Shown piece after piece: positions 21,612 through 33,686 of a stretch of DNA of 64,000 nucleotides (position 1 is the stretch's first letter; each line of letters begins with the position of its first letter). The notes under the pieces are model-generated. The model did not search any database and was not told where the DNA came from. It saw nothing but the letters and a program-made list of their open reading frames with translations. The translations under genes and the position numbers were made by a program. The DNA lies in contig JAMXSV010000010.1 of the NCBI GenBank assembly GCA_027559495.1, forward strand, positions 1,674,001 through 1,738,000, read 5' to 3'. The stretch comes from Aurifilum marmelostoma (lineage: Eukaryota > Ascomycota > Sordariomycetes > Diaporthales > Cryphonectriaceae).

Positions 21612-23825
21612 ATGTCATTAGACACCAGTCGCCCGTTTTGGGGCTATCCACAACCCTTGAAAGGGTAAGTGATGAAAAATGAAAAACTTCTCAAGAATAC
21701 AATCGTACTGGTGAAACGACGCACACCCCATACTGATAAATTCCACCAGGCCGGACCGTCCTTACAAGCCAGAGCACCAGAACAACCCAGCCATACGAGG
21801 ATGGCTGCTGGTGCTCGCCGTCTACGTGATGGAGCTGATACGCCCCGTGCGTGAAGTGGTCTGGGCCAACGCCGGGTTTGCGTCTCTGCGTAAGCTGCGT
21901 GCCGATCTCGAGGACTTTGAGCCGCTGCATGACCCGACCGTGGTTCCTGTAGACCACGGGACTCTCCATTCCAGCAATGGTGATGCTCAAAACAACAACA
22001 CCACCGACGGCACGGCGTCATCAGATCTACATAACAACAGCAATGGAGATACGACTACGACGAAGGTCCCTCTCTCAGCAACACCTTCCAAACCTCTGTC
22101 TCTCACCACCTACTACTCAGCCTCGACCTACCGCAACCTCTATCTCACGGGAGACCTCACCCCGACCGACGTAGCTAAGGCCATCCTCCCCCTGATCAGG
22201 CGCGACATCGAGCCCAAGGGACCTCACTACTTGTATTTCTTCGAGAGCAAAGCCGAGCTGGTGCTCCAGGCCGCCGAGGCGTCCACCCAGCGGTATCGCG
22301 AGAACCGCTCCCTTGGCCCACTGGACGGCGTGCCGTGTGCCATCAAGGACGAATATGACCTGGACGGCTACAAGAGTTGTCTCGGGTCGGTCAACGACTA
22401 CACGGCAGAAATCCGACCCCCTAACGACAGCATCACCTCGTGGTGCGTCAGGAAACTGCAAGAGGCAGGCGTCGTCATAGTGGGCAAGACGAGCATGCAC
22501 GAGTTTGGTATGGACACCACAGGTAACCAGCCGATGATGGGCACACCCCGCAACCCCTTCAACGAGAATTACTACACGGGAGGCTCGTCCTCGGGAACAG
22601 GCGGCGCCATAGGACTCGGGCTCGTCCCTATCGGCCTGGGCTCCGACGGCGGCGGCAGCATTAGGATCCCCTCGAGCTACTGCAACATCTTTGGCCTGAA
22701 ACCCACGCACAACCGCATCTCCTTCTGGCCGGGCGAGAACCACAGCAACACCTGCGCCGTGCTGGGACCCATGGCATGCGATGTCGAGTCCCTGGCTATC
22801 TTGTTCGAGGTTATTGCCCAGCCGCACGCGACGTCGCCCTTTGGGTTTCCCAATGTGCCAAGGGTGCCGTCTGCCGCGAGGCTGCTTGAGGTGGACCACC
22901 ACCCGGCCCGACCCAAGGTGTTGGGGGTCTGTAGGGCTTGGTTTGATGACTGTGCGCCCGCTGTGCGGGAGCTGTGTCAGGATATGGTCGACAAGCTAGT
23001 TGCGGAACATGGGTACAAGGTCGTGGACGTCGAGATCCCGTTTCTGAAGGAGGGCCAGAACGCACATGCCATGACGGTGTTGACGGATGCATCGACATTG
23101 TTGCCAAAGTATAATAACCTCACATGGGGAAATCGGTAAGCCAAGCCAGCCAACCAGGCACCTGTCCCCCTCAGATAGCCACGGCTACCTAGCCTCTCCT
23201 TCCTTCTTTCTAAGGCGCACCTTCCACCCACGCTTTCCATGACAAGAAGAGGGAGGAGCAAGCAGCCCAAGCATGGCAGGAACGCAGCTGACCACACCTT
23301 CCTCATCACAACAGCATTCTCCTAGCGCTAGGCAGAACAACCCCGGCCACAGACTACCTCCTCGCCCAGAAGCTCCGCCGCTGCCTGATGATGCACCTCT
23401 CTCACCTTTGGTCCAAACACCCAGGCATGCTCCTGGTCACGCCCACCACGGCCTGTGCAGGCTGGCGCATCCACGACGTCAAGGGGGAGCTGCGCTACGG
23501 CCTGAGCGACGGCGACAAGACCATCGAGAGCATGCGGTATGTGTGGCTGGCAAACTTCTGTGGGCTGCCGAGCATCAGTGTTCCTGCTGGATATGCATGT
23601 CCTGATGATGGCAAGGGGAACAAGAGGGGATTGAAGGTGGCTGAGAAGGGGACGGTGGGCAAGATTCCGGTGGGGCTGATGGCCACTGGGGAGTGGGCGG
23701 ATGAGAAGAGGTTGGTCGAGTTTGGAGTGGAGGCGGCGAGAGTTGGAGGGGAGGACAGGGTGAGGCCGGCGCGGTGGGTCGATATTGTTGAGCTGGCGAG
23801 GGAGGAAAGGAGGAGTGCTGAGTAA
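21612..23825 (+). CDS. amidase-signature family hydrolase
   Basis: Amide-bond hydrolase with the Ser-cisSer-Lys triad; substrate unknown. Three exons (21612-21664, 21750-23135, 23336-23825) give 642 residues. The catalytic lysine is in AIKDEYD (about 215). The glycine/serine-rich signature follows with GGSSSGTGG and GSDGGGSIRIPS, which supply the cis-serine and the nucleophile. The first exon codes only 17 residues and was placed by its start codon and GTAAGT donor. The 200-nt second intron ends at GGCAG; two earlier AGs in the same cluster would break the frame. A hydrophobic stretch near the N-terminus (GWLLVLAVYVMELI) could be a membrane anchor. The gene is tail-to-tail with the GH78-like gene, 212 bases apart. 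Confidence 0.9.
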
Positions 23826-24037
23826 ATAAGTAAATGTCCACTCACTGTACAGAGGTTACAGAGAACGGTAGACGACGAGGTGGAACGAAGCAGAGGGTCC
23901 TTGCTCGAGGAGAGCCCGGACCTGGCTTTGGCTATACATATATACCAGAGACGACCTCAACAGTCAAGGACACATACACATAAATTCCAAATATAGACAA
24001 TAAATATGTAGGATCTTCAGCTACATTACTCACTTCC

Positions 24038-26086
24038 TCAAGTCACTACAATACTATGGTTCCCACCCTGAACATCGCTCACCAACACCGTGTCAAACAC
24101 CACCTCACTCTTCCTCGCCCAAGTAGCCTCAACCTCCTGTCCATCCACACTCACGGTCGGCAAAACCCCTTGCTCCACCACCGGCAGTGTCAGGTTTCCT
24201 AGTGTCCCCGTCGGCGTGTTCACACGCGCCGTATAGCCACCTGCTGTTCCACCAGTCGTCCACGCAGCACTGAACTTGCCCAGGCTCGTGGTGAAACCGC
24301 CCTCGGCAAAAGTCAGGTTGCCAAACTGCGGCGCAAAGCTCCAGGTGCTGCCCACCCTTCCCGTAACGCTCAGGCCCAGCACGTACTCGGTCAGGGCGGA
24401 CGTCGGCCCGGACGACCAGCCGTGCGCGTGCGACGGGTAGCTAAAGTCATTACCATACCCGCGCGCCCATCTGTAGCCAAAGGTGCCGTTGGTCAGGTAC
24501 CCCTCGATCACCGTCGACTGCGACCCGTTGGGGTTGTTCAGGTACCAGCCCCAGCTGTCGCGGATCAGCTCGAGCGCGCGGTCTGTCTGGCCGGCCGTGA
24601 GGTGGGCCTGCACCTCGAAGCTGCTGATAAAGGGCGAGATGTTACCCGGGAGCTCGGGGCTGTTGGGCCCGATGGGCGTCCAGTTCTCTGTCAGGCGGGA
24701 CGAGATGCTCTGCGCCGTGTCGCTGTCTGCGCCCACGAGGCCAAAAAGCACAGACATGCTGTTTGCGTCTTGTGGGTGCAGCGTAGTGGCCGTGGCGTTG
24801 TCCTTGAAGGCGCCGTACGAGTAGTCGAAGCAGTACTCCATCGTGGCGTTCTGGAGGGCGGACGCGCGGGACAGCCACAGGGTGCTGTTGGCCGTGTCGC
24901 CTATCCACTCGGCCAGGGACGACCCGGTGTCTAGGGTGCGGTAGAGGATCATCTGGGCCTCGGACATGTTGAAGCCTGTCTGGAGACGGGCCCAGTCGCG
25001 GGTCCCTGTGACGTTGAGGAGACCTGGGGCGAGGACCTTGCCGTAGATGAAGTCCATGGCCCGCAGGTAGCCGTCGTAATTCTGGGCGAGGAAGTCCGTG
25101 TCGTTGGTGAAGAGGAGGTAGTTGTATGTGCCGATCATGGTCCACATGTGGTACGTGTCGCTGTTCTGTTGAAGCAGAGGAGGCCCTGCTTCGGGGAAAG
25201 AGCCGTCCGCATTCTGATTATCGTACATGGTCTGGAGTGCATTCTTGACGCTGTCGAGGTCCCCAATAGAGACAAAAGTCGAGGGCACAGCGACGCCCAT
25301 GTCGCCAGGCCAGACAGCCCTGTCACGCTTCGCACCGTCCACAATGATAGTGTCGCCAGGCCCCAGGGTACCGTTGTTTGCCCAGCCAGTGTGCACGAAG
25401 GGAACCCATCTTCCAAAGTTGACAGGCACGGCGTTCGTCTGCAGCGTATACGCGCCTGAGTACCAGATGGCATTCAGCAGCGCATCCGAACTGTGGAAGT
25501 ATCCCTGGTAGGCCTTGAGGTTCGACCACGTGGGCTGGAAGCCGATCTCAAGCTGGATTGACGACAGATCCACAGAGGCGGACTCGGCGATGAGGAACAG
25601 CGTCAGGTATCGGAACCCACCACGCAGCCGCTCGTCGGGCATCACGTAGCTGACATCGCCTGGTCCAGTGAAGTTGGCGTAGATGGCGCCGTCCGGCCCG
25701 ACAAACTCGCCATTGGACGAGTCAGACCATTCGCCTATCCAATTCTTCCCCTCGGTGAAGGCGAGGCCCACAGCGCCAGAGCTGTTCCCAGAGGCGGTGA
25801 ACTCGAGATAAACGATGCCGCCGACCTCCTTGCCGAAGTCGAAGACGAGCTGCGAGCCATTGCTGGCAAGATTTGCGGTGCCGTTCCAGGAGGAGATGAG
25901 CTCTCCGCTTGCCGAGAGGATGGACTGTGGAGGTACGAGGCGAGAGTCAGGGGCGAAGATATCATCATCCCATACGCCTGGGAACGCAGCCTCTGTGATG
26001 GTACTGCAGGTGGTGTTCCGCCAGCACGAGTCACCGAGGACAGGAGCAGCAGCCACCAGGCCAAAGAGCAGGTTTCGTGCCAACAT
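24038..26086 (-). CDS. secreted GH78-like alpha-L-rhamnosidase
   Basis: Predicted extracellular glycosidase that would release terminal rhamnose from plant polysaccharide or glycoside side chains. One exon of 682 residues. A clear signal peptide (MLARNLLFGLVAAAPVLG) opens the protein, and many N-glycosylation sequons follow, as usual for secreted fungal enzymes. A beta-sandwich-like N-terminal part precedes an (alpha/alpha)6-barrel region. The segment DGAKRDRAVWPGDMG (about 250) matches the acidic active-site region of this family. The frame stays open 39 codons further upstream, but only the ATG at 26086 gives a signal peptide and there is no earlier in-frame ATG. Sub-specificity cannot be read from sequence, and a related six-hairpin glycosidase is possible. 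Confidence 0.85.
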   Translation of the reverse strand: MLARNLLFGLVAAAPVLGDSCWRNTTCSTITEAAFPGVWDDDIFAPDSRLVPPQSILSASGELISSWNGTANLASNGSQLVFDFGKEVGGIVYLEFTASGNSSGAVGLAFTEGKNWIGEWSDSSNGEFVGPDGAIYANFTGPGDVSYVMPDERLRGGFRYLTLFLIAESASVDLSSIQLEIGFQPTWSNLKAYQGYFHSSDALLNAIWYSGAYTLQTNAVPVNFGRWVPFVHTGWANNGTLGPGDTIIVDGAKRDRAVWPGDMGVAVPSTFVSIGDLDSVKNALQTMYDNQNADGSFPEAGPPLLQQNSDTYHMWTMIGTYNYLLFTNDTDFLAQNYDGYLRAMDFIYGKVLAPGLLNVTGTRDWARLQTGFNMSEAQMILYRTLDTGSSLAEWIGDTANSTLWLSRASALQNATMEYCFDYSYGAFKDNATATTLHPQDANSMSVLFGLVGADSDTAQSISSRLTENWTPIGPNSPELPGNISPFISSFEVQAHLTAGQTDRALELIRDSWGWYLNNPNGSQSTVIEGYLTNGTFGYRWARGYGNDFSYPSHAHGWSSGPTSALTEYVLGLSVTGRVGSTWSFAPQFGNLTFAEGGFTTSLGKFSAAWTTGGTAGGYTARVNTPTGTLGNLTLPVVEQGVLPTVSVDGQEVEATWARKSEVVFDTVLVSDVQGGNHSIVVT

Positions 26087-29000
26087 TGTCGGGATCGGAA
26101 CTTGACACCCAGAGGTGTTGACTCGGGGCAGACCTGAGCATTGTGGGAGGAGAATTCTTACATTGATATAAGGTTGCCAGGCTCGTCTATCATCATCTCG
26201 CACCGTTGCTTGCTCGGGCCAATAAGAAGATTGGCAGCAAAAGGCGGCGAGGAGGCCAGGCAGTTCGGTACATTGTCAGGACCGAGATGACACTAAATTA
26301 TCCGGAGTGGGAAAGATTTCCTTTTCGAAGCGGAAAAGGGCAGCAACCTGCAGGAAAGGCTCGTCTAGGAAGTTGGTTGCCAACGTCGAGGCGAGGCGGG
26401 ATTCTGGAGATTATCCCTGTAGATCATGCGGGGGGTCGATCCCAACCGCCATCAAATCCGGGGTCCCGCATTCTCGCTCGATTTGGGCCGAGAAAGAAAT
26501 CCAAGGTTAAGGTTGTTTCTGTGGGACAAGGTCGCAGGTTCCCACCAAGATCATCATTGCACCTACTTGATAGAGGTTGTATCCAGAGCCGGCCGTTCAA
26601 AGAGGACCTTCACCATGCTGTTTCTATCTCAGCATGACTTGACTTGATTCGCTCTTAACATGTCAACATCCAAGGACATTTGACAGAGGGACATGCTGTA
26701 TTCCACGTTTCATCTAGAGATCCTGTCCAGGGCGGTGATGAGGCCCACGAGGCCAGAAGTGACCATCACGATAGCCTTGATTCTTGGTGCCTTGAATCAA
26801 CTTGATCTGAGGATCGAAGCGCTAGAGCATTGACATATGTATCCAGGTGGACCCCAGGTTCCTGAGATGCAAGATGCGATGCTACATTGTCCCGTAGATC
26901 TTGTGCGCCTCGTAGGGCTATAGGACCTCCCATTTTGTGTTCCCTATCCCACGAACTCCAAGGTAGTACTGCTTGGCGGCCTTACCCGGTGGGTTGTACT
27001 GTGGAACAAGGCGGAGAAGTGCCGAAGACGAGTATTTCTTTCGATCAGCCTCAGGCAGGAATACTTGAGCAGGAGCTCAGCTGCTGCTGCGCTGTCCTTC
27101 TCAACGAGGTCCGCAATGGATGTGGAAAAGAGGGTCATTCTCTCTGGTCAGCCACGGTATGGGTGACACGTGTGTGTGGGCGCTCTCGTGGGTGTAATCG
27201 AGATGGGAGTCGGCAGCATCATCTCACCAGGCTGAGTCTAGGCTTCTGGGAACGCTGTGATCAGCCTCCGATGATTCGTCGTTTCTCTGCCCACTCAAGG
27301 TATCGTATAGGCCACCTTGTTAGCCCTCATTTACGCGGCATGGTGATTCCGAGCTCCTCTTTCAGGCGGATAGTGCGTCCTGATTGAAGGAAACTTCGAT
27401 AACTCTCTAGCAGCTAGCCAAATGCTGCAAGGTATGGAAGGTGCAAAATTCTATAGTTCCGGCTCGGACTGAATGATGCTTCAGGGTCACGACTGCTGCA
27501 CAATTTCAGCTTTCGCTTCAGCAACCTTGCAAATTCTCGCCCACTCGTGACAGATTAGCAGAGAGCAGCACACGGGCCATCAAGAAGTGCAGGGCCTGGA
27601 AGTTCAGTGGATAACGAGAAATGCAAATAAGGACATGTGCGTCTTAACTTGTAGTGGGCCACAAGGCCTCATGTACCACAGCATCAAGTGATACCATGTT
27701 TCTTCTCAAGGTCGCCAGACGATCATCTGTTGCGAGCCTTGCAAATGGTCAAGGAGGGGGAGGGGGAGGTCTCAGCTCAGCGGGGCACTTCAGATGGTGC
27801 GAAAGCAGGGCCAGGAGGACAAGAGGCACTGCGACAAGGCACGCAACAGGCCATGATGTTGATGATTATGACAACACATGCAGATCTGCCTTTCGAACGC
27901 TCTCTGTTGCTGGAGCTGATTCTTGCAGAATGTTGTTGTTGGTGATGCTGATTTTCTCTGCTGGTTCCCAATAACGGGGTGGGAACCTGACACGCACTTG
28001 CAAGCCTTATTTACCATTACTTTGTCTTGTTGTGTCGTGTTGCGGCGTTTGGACAGGAGTGCGGAGAGAAAAGGGTGAACCAGTGCTCCAGTATAATGAT
28101 AATGATAGGACATCAACCACGAATCAAGATCTTTCGTTCGTGCTGGTGGTCCTTGTGTCAACAGGCCCCGGTTTGGGCAGACATGGCTGGCCCCGAAAGC
28201 GAGGCGCGAGAAGGCCCACTTCAGATGAACAGTGGACCGTTCAGGCTCGAGATCTTTGTCAGACATCAATCAAGGACGCAAAAGACTGACTAGTTCAAAA
28301 CTGGGATTTTGAGCCCGTTACTTCGGCAGCATATCATGTTGGTACAGCAGTTAATACAACGCACCCCGGTCCAGTTCAGCCCGGTAGCAATACCATGCAC
28401 AAGATTTTGGTTCCTGAACAAGGAGAAAGGAATCCCCTGGGGCTAATTCCATGGTGTCCTTTTGTCTTCCTATCAACAAAGCCCTGCGATGAACCCAATG
28501 TCACAAAGCCTAGAGAGGGGGGGCGAAATCGTGGAACGGCTTTCTGCGCGCTAATGTAACTCTCTGGGGGGATCCTGTCCACTATTCTTTAGGGGATGGG
28601 GGTGCCCAGTTAGCGGCCTTCAGCCTAGGCGCCTAATGACGATATTGAGAATGAATGCCCCCTATCACGGCACGCAGGGCTAACCAGACGACAGCGGGAG
28701 AGGCAACCATTTTAGGTCCTAGATCCCATGAAATGGGGGGTGGATTCCAGCCCCAGTTGTCCCTAGTTCCAGTTCTCTTCTAGAAGACCATTGGAGCCAA
28801 AGCCTAACTCCCACCTCTGTGAACCTGGGCTACAGTACTCGACGACGACCTCGGGACGCTGGGACAACACACCCTCCTCTCTTGTACAACCCCCACCCCA
28901 CCCACCGGCGTCTGGTATTTGCGCTTTTGCCCGCACGCACCGTCTCCTCGAATACGTGACGCCTTCTTCACCAATCTTGTCACCTTGTCACACTGTACAT

Positions 29001-29901
29001 TACCATCCGGTCTCCCTTTTCATATGTCACCCGCGCAATCCTGACGCATCTTGCAATCCAGCCCTGTCACCAAGACTCGACTTATTCTTGCTCGTCTCGA
29101 ATCCTAGGGCTCAAGATCCCCTGGGCACTTGTCCAACAAGAATAAGAAAGGGAACGAAGTCGAACTTGACCCCGGCTGCCTGATCCACCCGTGCCACCTG
29201 GACTGAGCCTCGAGCGAGCCATCTCCCCCCCCCCCCCTTAACAGCCTGACCCTTTAGCCATATTGTCTCGCAATAGTACCGTCGTTAAGCCCCGATGCGA
29301 CGGAGACACTCTTACAGTCCTGCGAGATCCACTCTATCGCCCATCTCCTGAAATCGATTTCGCCCCGGATCGCTTCACTCTTGCTTGACGCTCTGTCCTT
29401 ACCTCAACATCTGCTGTCCTACCGCCTCTCTGCTCGACATACGCTGGCCACCCCCTCTCCCCCTCGCCGGGTCGTCCAACCCCTCCCGACCGTGTGATCG
29501 TGACGCGACCAAAAACCTTCTCCAGCTTTGACTTCAGCCTATTACTGCATATAAAGGGGTGAATAAGAAGAGGGGGGAGTTTGCTGGCTTAGGAAAGGCC
29601 TTGGGACGAGGCCTCTCCTCGACTCCAGATGATGGTGTGTTTTCTCCTTCCTGCGCCCCTGCCTGCCCGCCTGTGTCTTGCGCTGTTGTTGTTGAGGGGG
29701 AGGAGGATGAGGGCAGCAGTTGATTGCCCACCCGGGGACGCTGGTGCGTGCGGGGGACCAGACAGCTGCTGCTACACAATATAGGCTGCTGTGGTCCTCT
29801 CAGCCTGCTCCCGGCTTGCTTGCCCCCCGTGGAAGTCAGCTACGTCTTTCTCACAGGGACGAGACCCAGTCCGGCTGACATACATTGCCAACATTTCTTA
29901 G
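26087..29901. other. 3.8 kb region without a recognised gene
   Basis: This is the longest gene-free stretch of the window. Frames of up to about 166 codons occur (for example + 26887-27387), but none has a start context, family motif or plausible splice partner. From about 28790 on, the + strand becomes strongly pyrimidine-rich, with a C13 run at 29225-29237. That is typical of a long leader of the downstream Zds1-like gene. I see no tRNA-like cloverleaf, inverted repeat or transposase remnant. Confidence 0.5.
29225..29237. repeat. C13 homopolymer
   Basis: Thirteen consecutive C in the pyrimidine-rich presumed leader of the Zds1-like gene. Confidence 0.8.
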
Positions 29902-32744
29902 ACCTCATCTAGGCCTCGCGATGTTGGCGGCAGCTTTGCAAGCCGACGTGGTCACGCCAACACGCTCTCCATATCAGACCCCAGTCACCACGTCACAGAG
30001 GCAATAGGTACTCTGTACGGGTCCGATGACAACGATTCAGATACCGAGTCTCGCGAGAACCGGAAGAGCCGACCTCTGAGCTTCCTCGCTTATGAGGAAG
30101 ATCAACTGCCGAGCCGGACGAGAGACACAGGCGAGTCTGACGACCCCCGTCGCGCCCTGCAGCGCTCGCAGACCGATACAACCCACCTATCGCCAAACGA
30201 CGCGAGCAACACTGTGAAGAAGTCCAACACCGTCCCGTCGAGAATGTCTATACAAAGGATGCCGTCCTTCGAGAATGGGTCTTTGTCGCCCACAGGGCCC
30301 ATGTCGCCAACACCTTCTCTGCGTGACTTCCAGGCCGCGGAGAGCTCCATGCCCATGACCAACATCGACAACCCGAGTGACATTGCCCAGGAGCTCAGCA
30401 ACCTGCAGGCTCTGAGGCGCATGTCGATGGATGTGGGCAGTGATCCCGACCTGATGCCTTTCCAAGGCATAGTCCCGATTCCTTCCATAGCACCCACCGG
30501 CGACGATGACGAGTCCGACCCTTCCCGGCTGCTCTGGGTGCCCGCCAACGTGCACCCTGAACTGGCCCCAGAGCAGTTCAAGAGCTTTCTCGAGAGGAGG
30601 GTCACATCGATGAAGAGGAGGTCTGGAGAGTCGATGCTCTCTGCTGAGGGAGTCCAGCGCAATGACTCCTTCGGCCTGCGACGCACCAAGTCTAAGTTGT
30701 CACGCCAGATCGACAACTCAGGTGGTCGTGGAGGCGAGGGCTACGTAGACGGCGCGGATAGACTGGAACGCCAGAAGTCACTCAACGGGTACGCGACACC
30801 AGAACTGAGCCTCGACGAACTTGTCAAGGACCCGACCAAGGCCGTACAGAAGTTGACGCAGGATGCCTCCGAGGGGGCCTCAAACGATGTGATCCTACCC
30901 GTGGCCCCCGGGATGGGCCTGCGCCGATCAACACGAACGCAATACCGGAAGGGCGGAAGCATGCGTGGTGACCGGTCGGCTTTCTCTAAACGCATGGCCC
31001 AGAAGCTGTCTGATACCCAGGAAGAACCTCTTCCACCGATGCCCAAGATCGAGGTACCCCCGGGACCAGGGATATCTCGCGTGCAGACCGAGCCGGTGTC
31101 AACAGAGAATTTTTCGAGACCGAAGAAGTCAATCAAGCGCCAGCAGGGCTTCTCGCGAGAGACGAACCCACCCGTCGAGCCTCCCACCAACCAGGCTTTC
31201 GAGTCGGCGCCAGAGCAACAAGAACAGCAGAGTCATGGGAGAAGTACTTCAGATCCCGAAGAGACAATGCAGGCCGTCGAGCATGCACCCTATATTGAGC
31301 AGACACCCCAGTTTGAGCAATTGGACGCCACGAGACAGTACCCCGAACGGTCATCTTCACAATCAGCGAGAGCGCAGCATACCCAGGAAACACCAGTACC
31401 GCAAGCACCACAGGCACCACCAGTCCCGCAGCACCGCTCACAGGAAAGAGTCGAACAGCACACGTATTCTCGAGACAACAAACGACAGCCGTCGGGTCGC
31501 CAGGCCATGCCACCCGCGCCACTCGATAATGTACCAGGAAACGCGACGAAGACCATGAATGATATAGCCTCTGCAGGAGCCATCCCTGGGCATGGCTCCA
31601 CCCGAACCGACAACCTCACGATGGTACCAACTTTCACGGTAGAATCCGACCGGAAGAAGAGGGACAGCGACAGTGAGTCGACCAAGTCAAGCAGCGGCTG
31701 GAAGTGGTTCAAGAGCGAGGACAAGAAAAAGAAGGAGAAGGAGAAAGACAAGGACAGGGACGAACAGACGAGGAGATCCAAGTCGGCCAAATCCGCCGAG
31801 AAGCCTCATGAGATTGCCCGGCTGGACGTGCTCCAAAACTCGATCGAGAACGTCGTCGCAAAGGGCAGGGAAAGCCTCCTCCTGGACCGAGACACAGTCG
31901 ATAGCAAGCTCCAGGAGGAGAGGAAGAAAGAGGGCAGTCGGAAATCGAGTGACAGCAAGAAGGAGAAGGACGGCTTTTTCGGCTCCATCTTTGGGAACAA
32001 GAAGAAGTCCGACAGAGATTCCTCAAGCAGAAAGCAGCTACGCCCGCCTTCGCCCGAGGCACCGCCGCCGAGACAGCTCAAGCCCGACGTTGACTACCCA
32101 TACACGCGGTTTCCGATCCTGGAAGAGAGAGCCATCTACCGCATGGCCCATATCAAACTGGCCAACCCCAAGCGGAACCTCCACTCGCAAGTGCTGCTCA
32201 GCAACTTCATGTACTCGTACCTGGCCAAGATCCAGGCTATGCACCCGCAGCTCCAGGTACCTGTGTCGCCGCAGCAGAAACGCCTCGAGGAGGAGAGGCG
32301 GCGCAAGGAGCAGGAAGCGCAGCAGGCCTACATGGAGCAGCAGATGCAGCAGCAGCAGTCAGCCCAGAACAGCATCGACCAGTACAACTTTGAGTACCAC
32401 AGGGTTAGCAGCTGAATTCCTTTACCCTCCAGCGTCAAATATTGTTTCTGCCATTTTGCTTTCTTTGTTCTTCTTTCTCCCTCCCCGTGCTCAACTCTTC
32501 AGCACCCAACATCTCTGACAAGAATTCCCAGTCTTCGAACCAATATGGTGACTCTGAGGGTGAATACGTCGATGAAAATGGCGAGCCGTACGACTACGAT
32601 CAGGGCCAGGCGCACGGTGGATATGAAGGACACCATGGGCAGGACGGCGGGTATGGATATGGGCACGACGCATACGGGCAACAGCAGATGTACTATGATG
32701 GCCATGACCCTCAACGACATCAAGATGAAGACGAAATGTGGTGA
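29902..32744 (+). CDS. Zds1/Zds2-like PP2A regulator (5' end uncertain)
   Basis: Homologue of the yeast Zds proteins, which bind the Cdc55 form of protein phosphatase 2A and act in mitotic control and polarity. The main exon (29902-32403) holds 834 codons and a second exon (32523-32744) adds 73 residues plus stop. The body is long, disordered and rich in Ser, Pro, Gln and charged residues. The recognisable part is the C-terminal Zds domain (about residues 728-780 of this frame; YTRFPILEERAIYRMAHIKL). The first exon is not certain: a minimal ATG-ATG at 29629-29634 followed by GTGTGT fits the phase and a CTGAC branch point lies before the acceptor at 29901. The last intron ends at CAAG, the only acceptor that keeps the Gly/Tyr-rich tail in frame. 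Without splicing, the protein would stop five codons after 32400. Confidence 0.85.
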
Positions 32745-32772
32745 AAGAAGAAAGAAAGGGGGACCTAACACC

Positions 32773-32799
32773 AAAAAAAAAAAAAAAAAAAAAAAAACA
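32773..32799 (+). repeat. A27 tract in the presumed 3' UTR
   Basis: Twenty-seven consecutive A begin 28 bases after the stop codon of the Zds1-like gene. The gene has at least one intron, so this is not a retrocopy tail. Confidence 0.85.
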
Positions 32800-33377
32800 A
32801 AGAAACAAAGTTGAGTGAGCTGAGTGAGCGGGTGGCCATGCATACATCCGCATAAGCAAGGGGAGTCGGTGATAGAGGAAGGCTGTCTGTTTATGGCATT
32901 TATCCCGCAGAAGGAAGGAAGGGCGGACGGCAGGGCGGGGGAAGGTATTTTGATCTAACGTAGTAATATCTGCATAAGCATGGAGTTTGTGGATGTGACT
33001 GGCTTGAGCTGCGCTGTTGGGACGATAAGGAACAGGAGGTCACTTCTGGATATTTTCCCCGCGAGGCATTCTTTCTACTCCATACTTCTATACGATACAT
33101 ATATACCTAGTTGACCTCCTCTTGGAGCCCTAAGTAGTAAAGTAAAGAAACTCGGCATTTTTTGGGAGGGTGACCACAGCACCTTTGAGAAGAAGGGCGA
33201 TGCTGCATCTGCGATGATGACCGTGTGCGGACGAGGTTGGCCTCATGCCACCCGGTGATAAGTACTCGTTCTGAGAGGATTCAGAGGAGAGCAGTTGCGA
33301 GAAGATGGCTCGTATACCATGACACACATGTGTACAATATATATTGCTTTGAATTTTTTTCTTTCTTTTTTATGTAT

Positions 33378-33686
33378 CTACATATATATATGCGGTAAAT
33401 ATCGTGTGCCGGGCATCTTCCCGTACAGCTTCTCTTGCTGATTTGCATGTGCTTCTTGGATGGCCTGTGCGCGGACGAGGTTGATAAATTGTAACGCGGT
33501 TGGAGAGGGGCTAAACCCTGAAAGGTAAGTACTGGTGCCTAGCTGGCAAAGTTCGGTCGCGAGGAGCTCGACGTGAGGATGAGAGCTGTTAGCGCATGGG
33601 TTTGCAGGTCGGAACGCGCAAAAGAGAAAGGGACGAGGGAAAGAACCGCAACTCGTCGTCGCCAAATTCAAAATCGCATCCCACAT
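33378..33686 (-). CDS. possible small protein (doubtful)
   Basis: An ATG-started frame of 102 codons lies antisense to the presumed leader of the next gene. Its second half has a balanced, globular-looking composition (for example ALQFINLVRAQAIQEAHANQ and KLYGKMPGTRYLP), unlike the low-complexity frames around it. That is the only reason for listing it. I do not recognise a family. The first third looks less natural, so the true start or a first exon may lie elsewhere. It could equally be chance. Confidence 0.25.
   Translation of the reverse strand: MWDAILNLATTSCGSFPRPFLFCAFRPANPCANSSHPHVELLATELCQLGTSTYLSGFSPSPTALQFINLVRAQAIQEAHANQQEKLYGKMPGTRYLPHIYM

Noticed and set aside
984..26086. a complete secondary-metabolite cluster
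   Set aside because: No backbone synthase or transporter is present and two housekeeping genes interrupt the set; reported only as a loose group.
26206..26637. 143-codon frame divergent from the GH78-like gene
   Set aside because: No domain and no good start context; sits in the promoter area of the rhamnosidase gene.
28791..29183. 130-codon frame on the + strand
   Set aside because: Low-complexity Pro/Ser/His composition in a pyrimidine-rich stretch; more likely leader of the Zds1-like gene.
32773..32799. A27 tract as a sign of a retrocopied gene
   Set aside because: The preceding gene has introns and no target-site duplication is visible, so a simple genomic A tract is the better reading.
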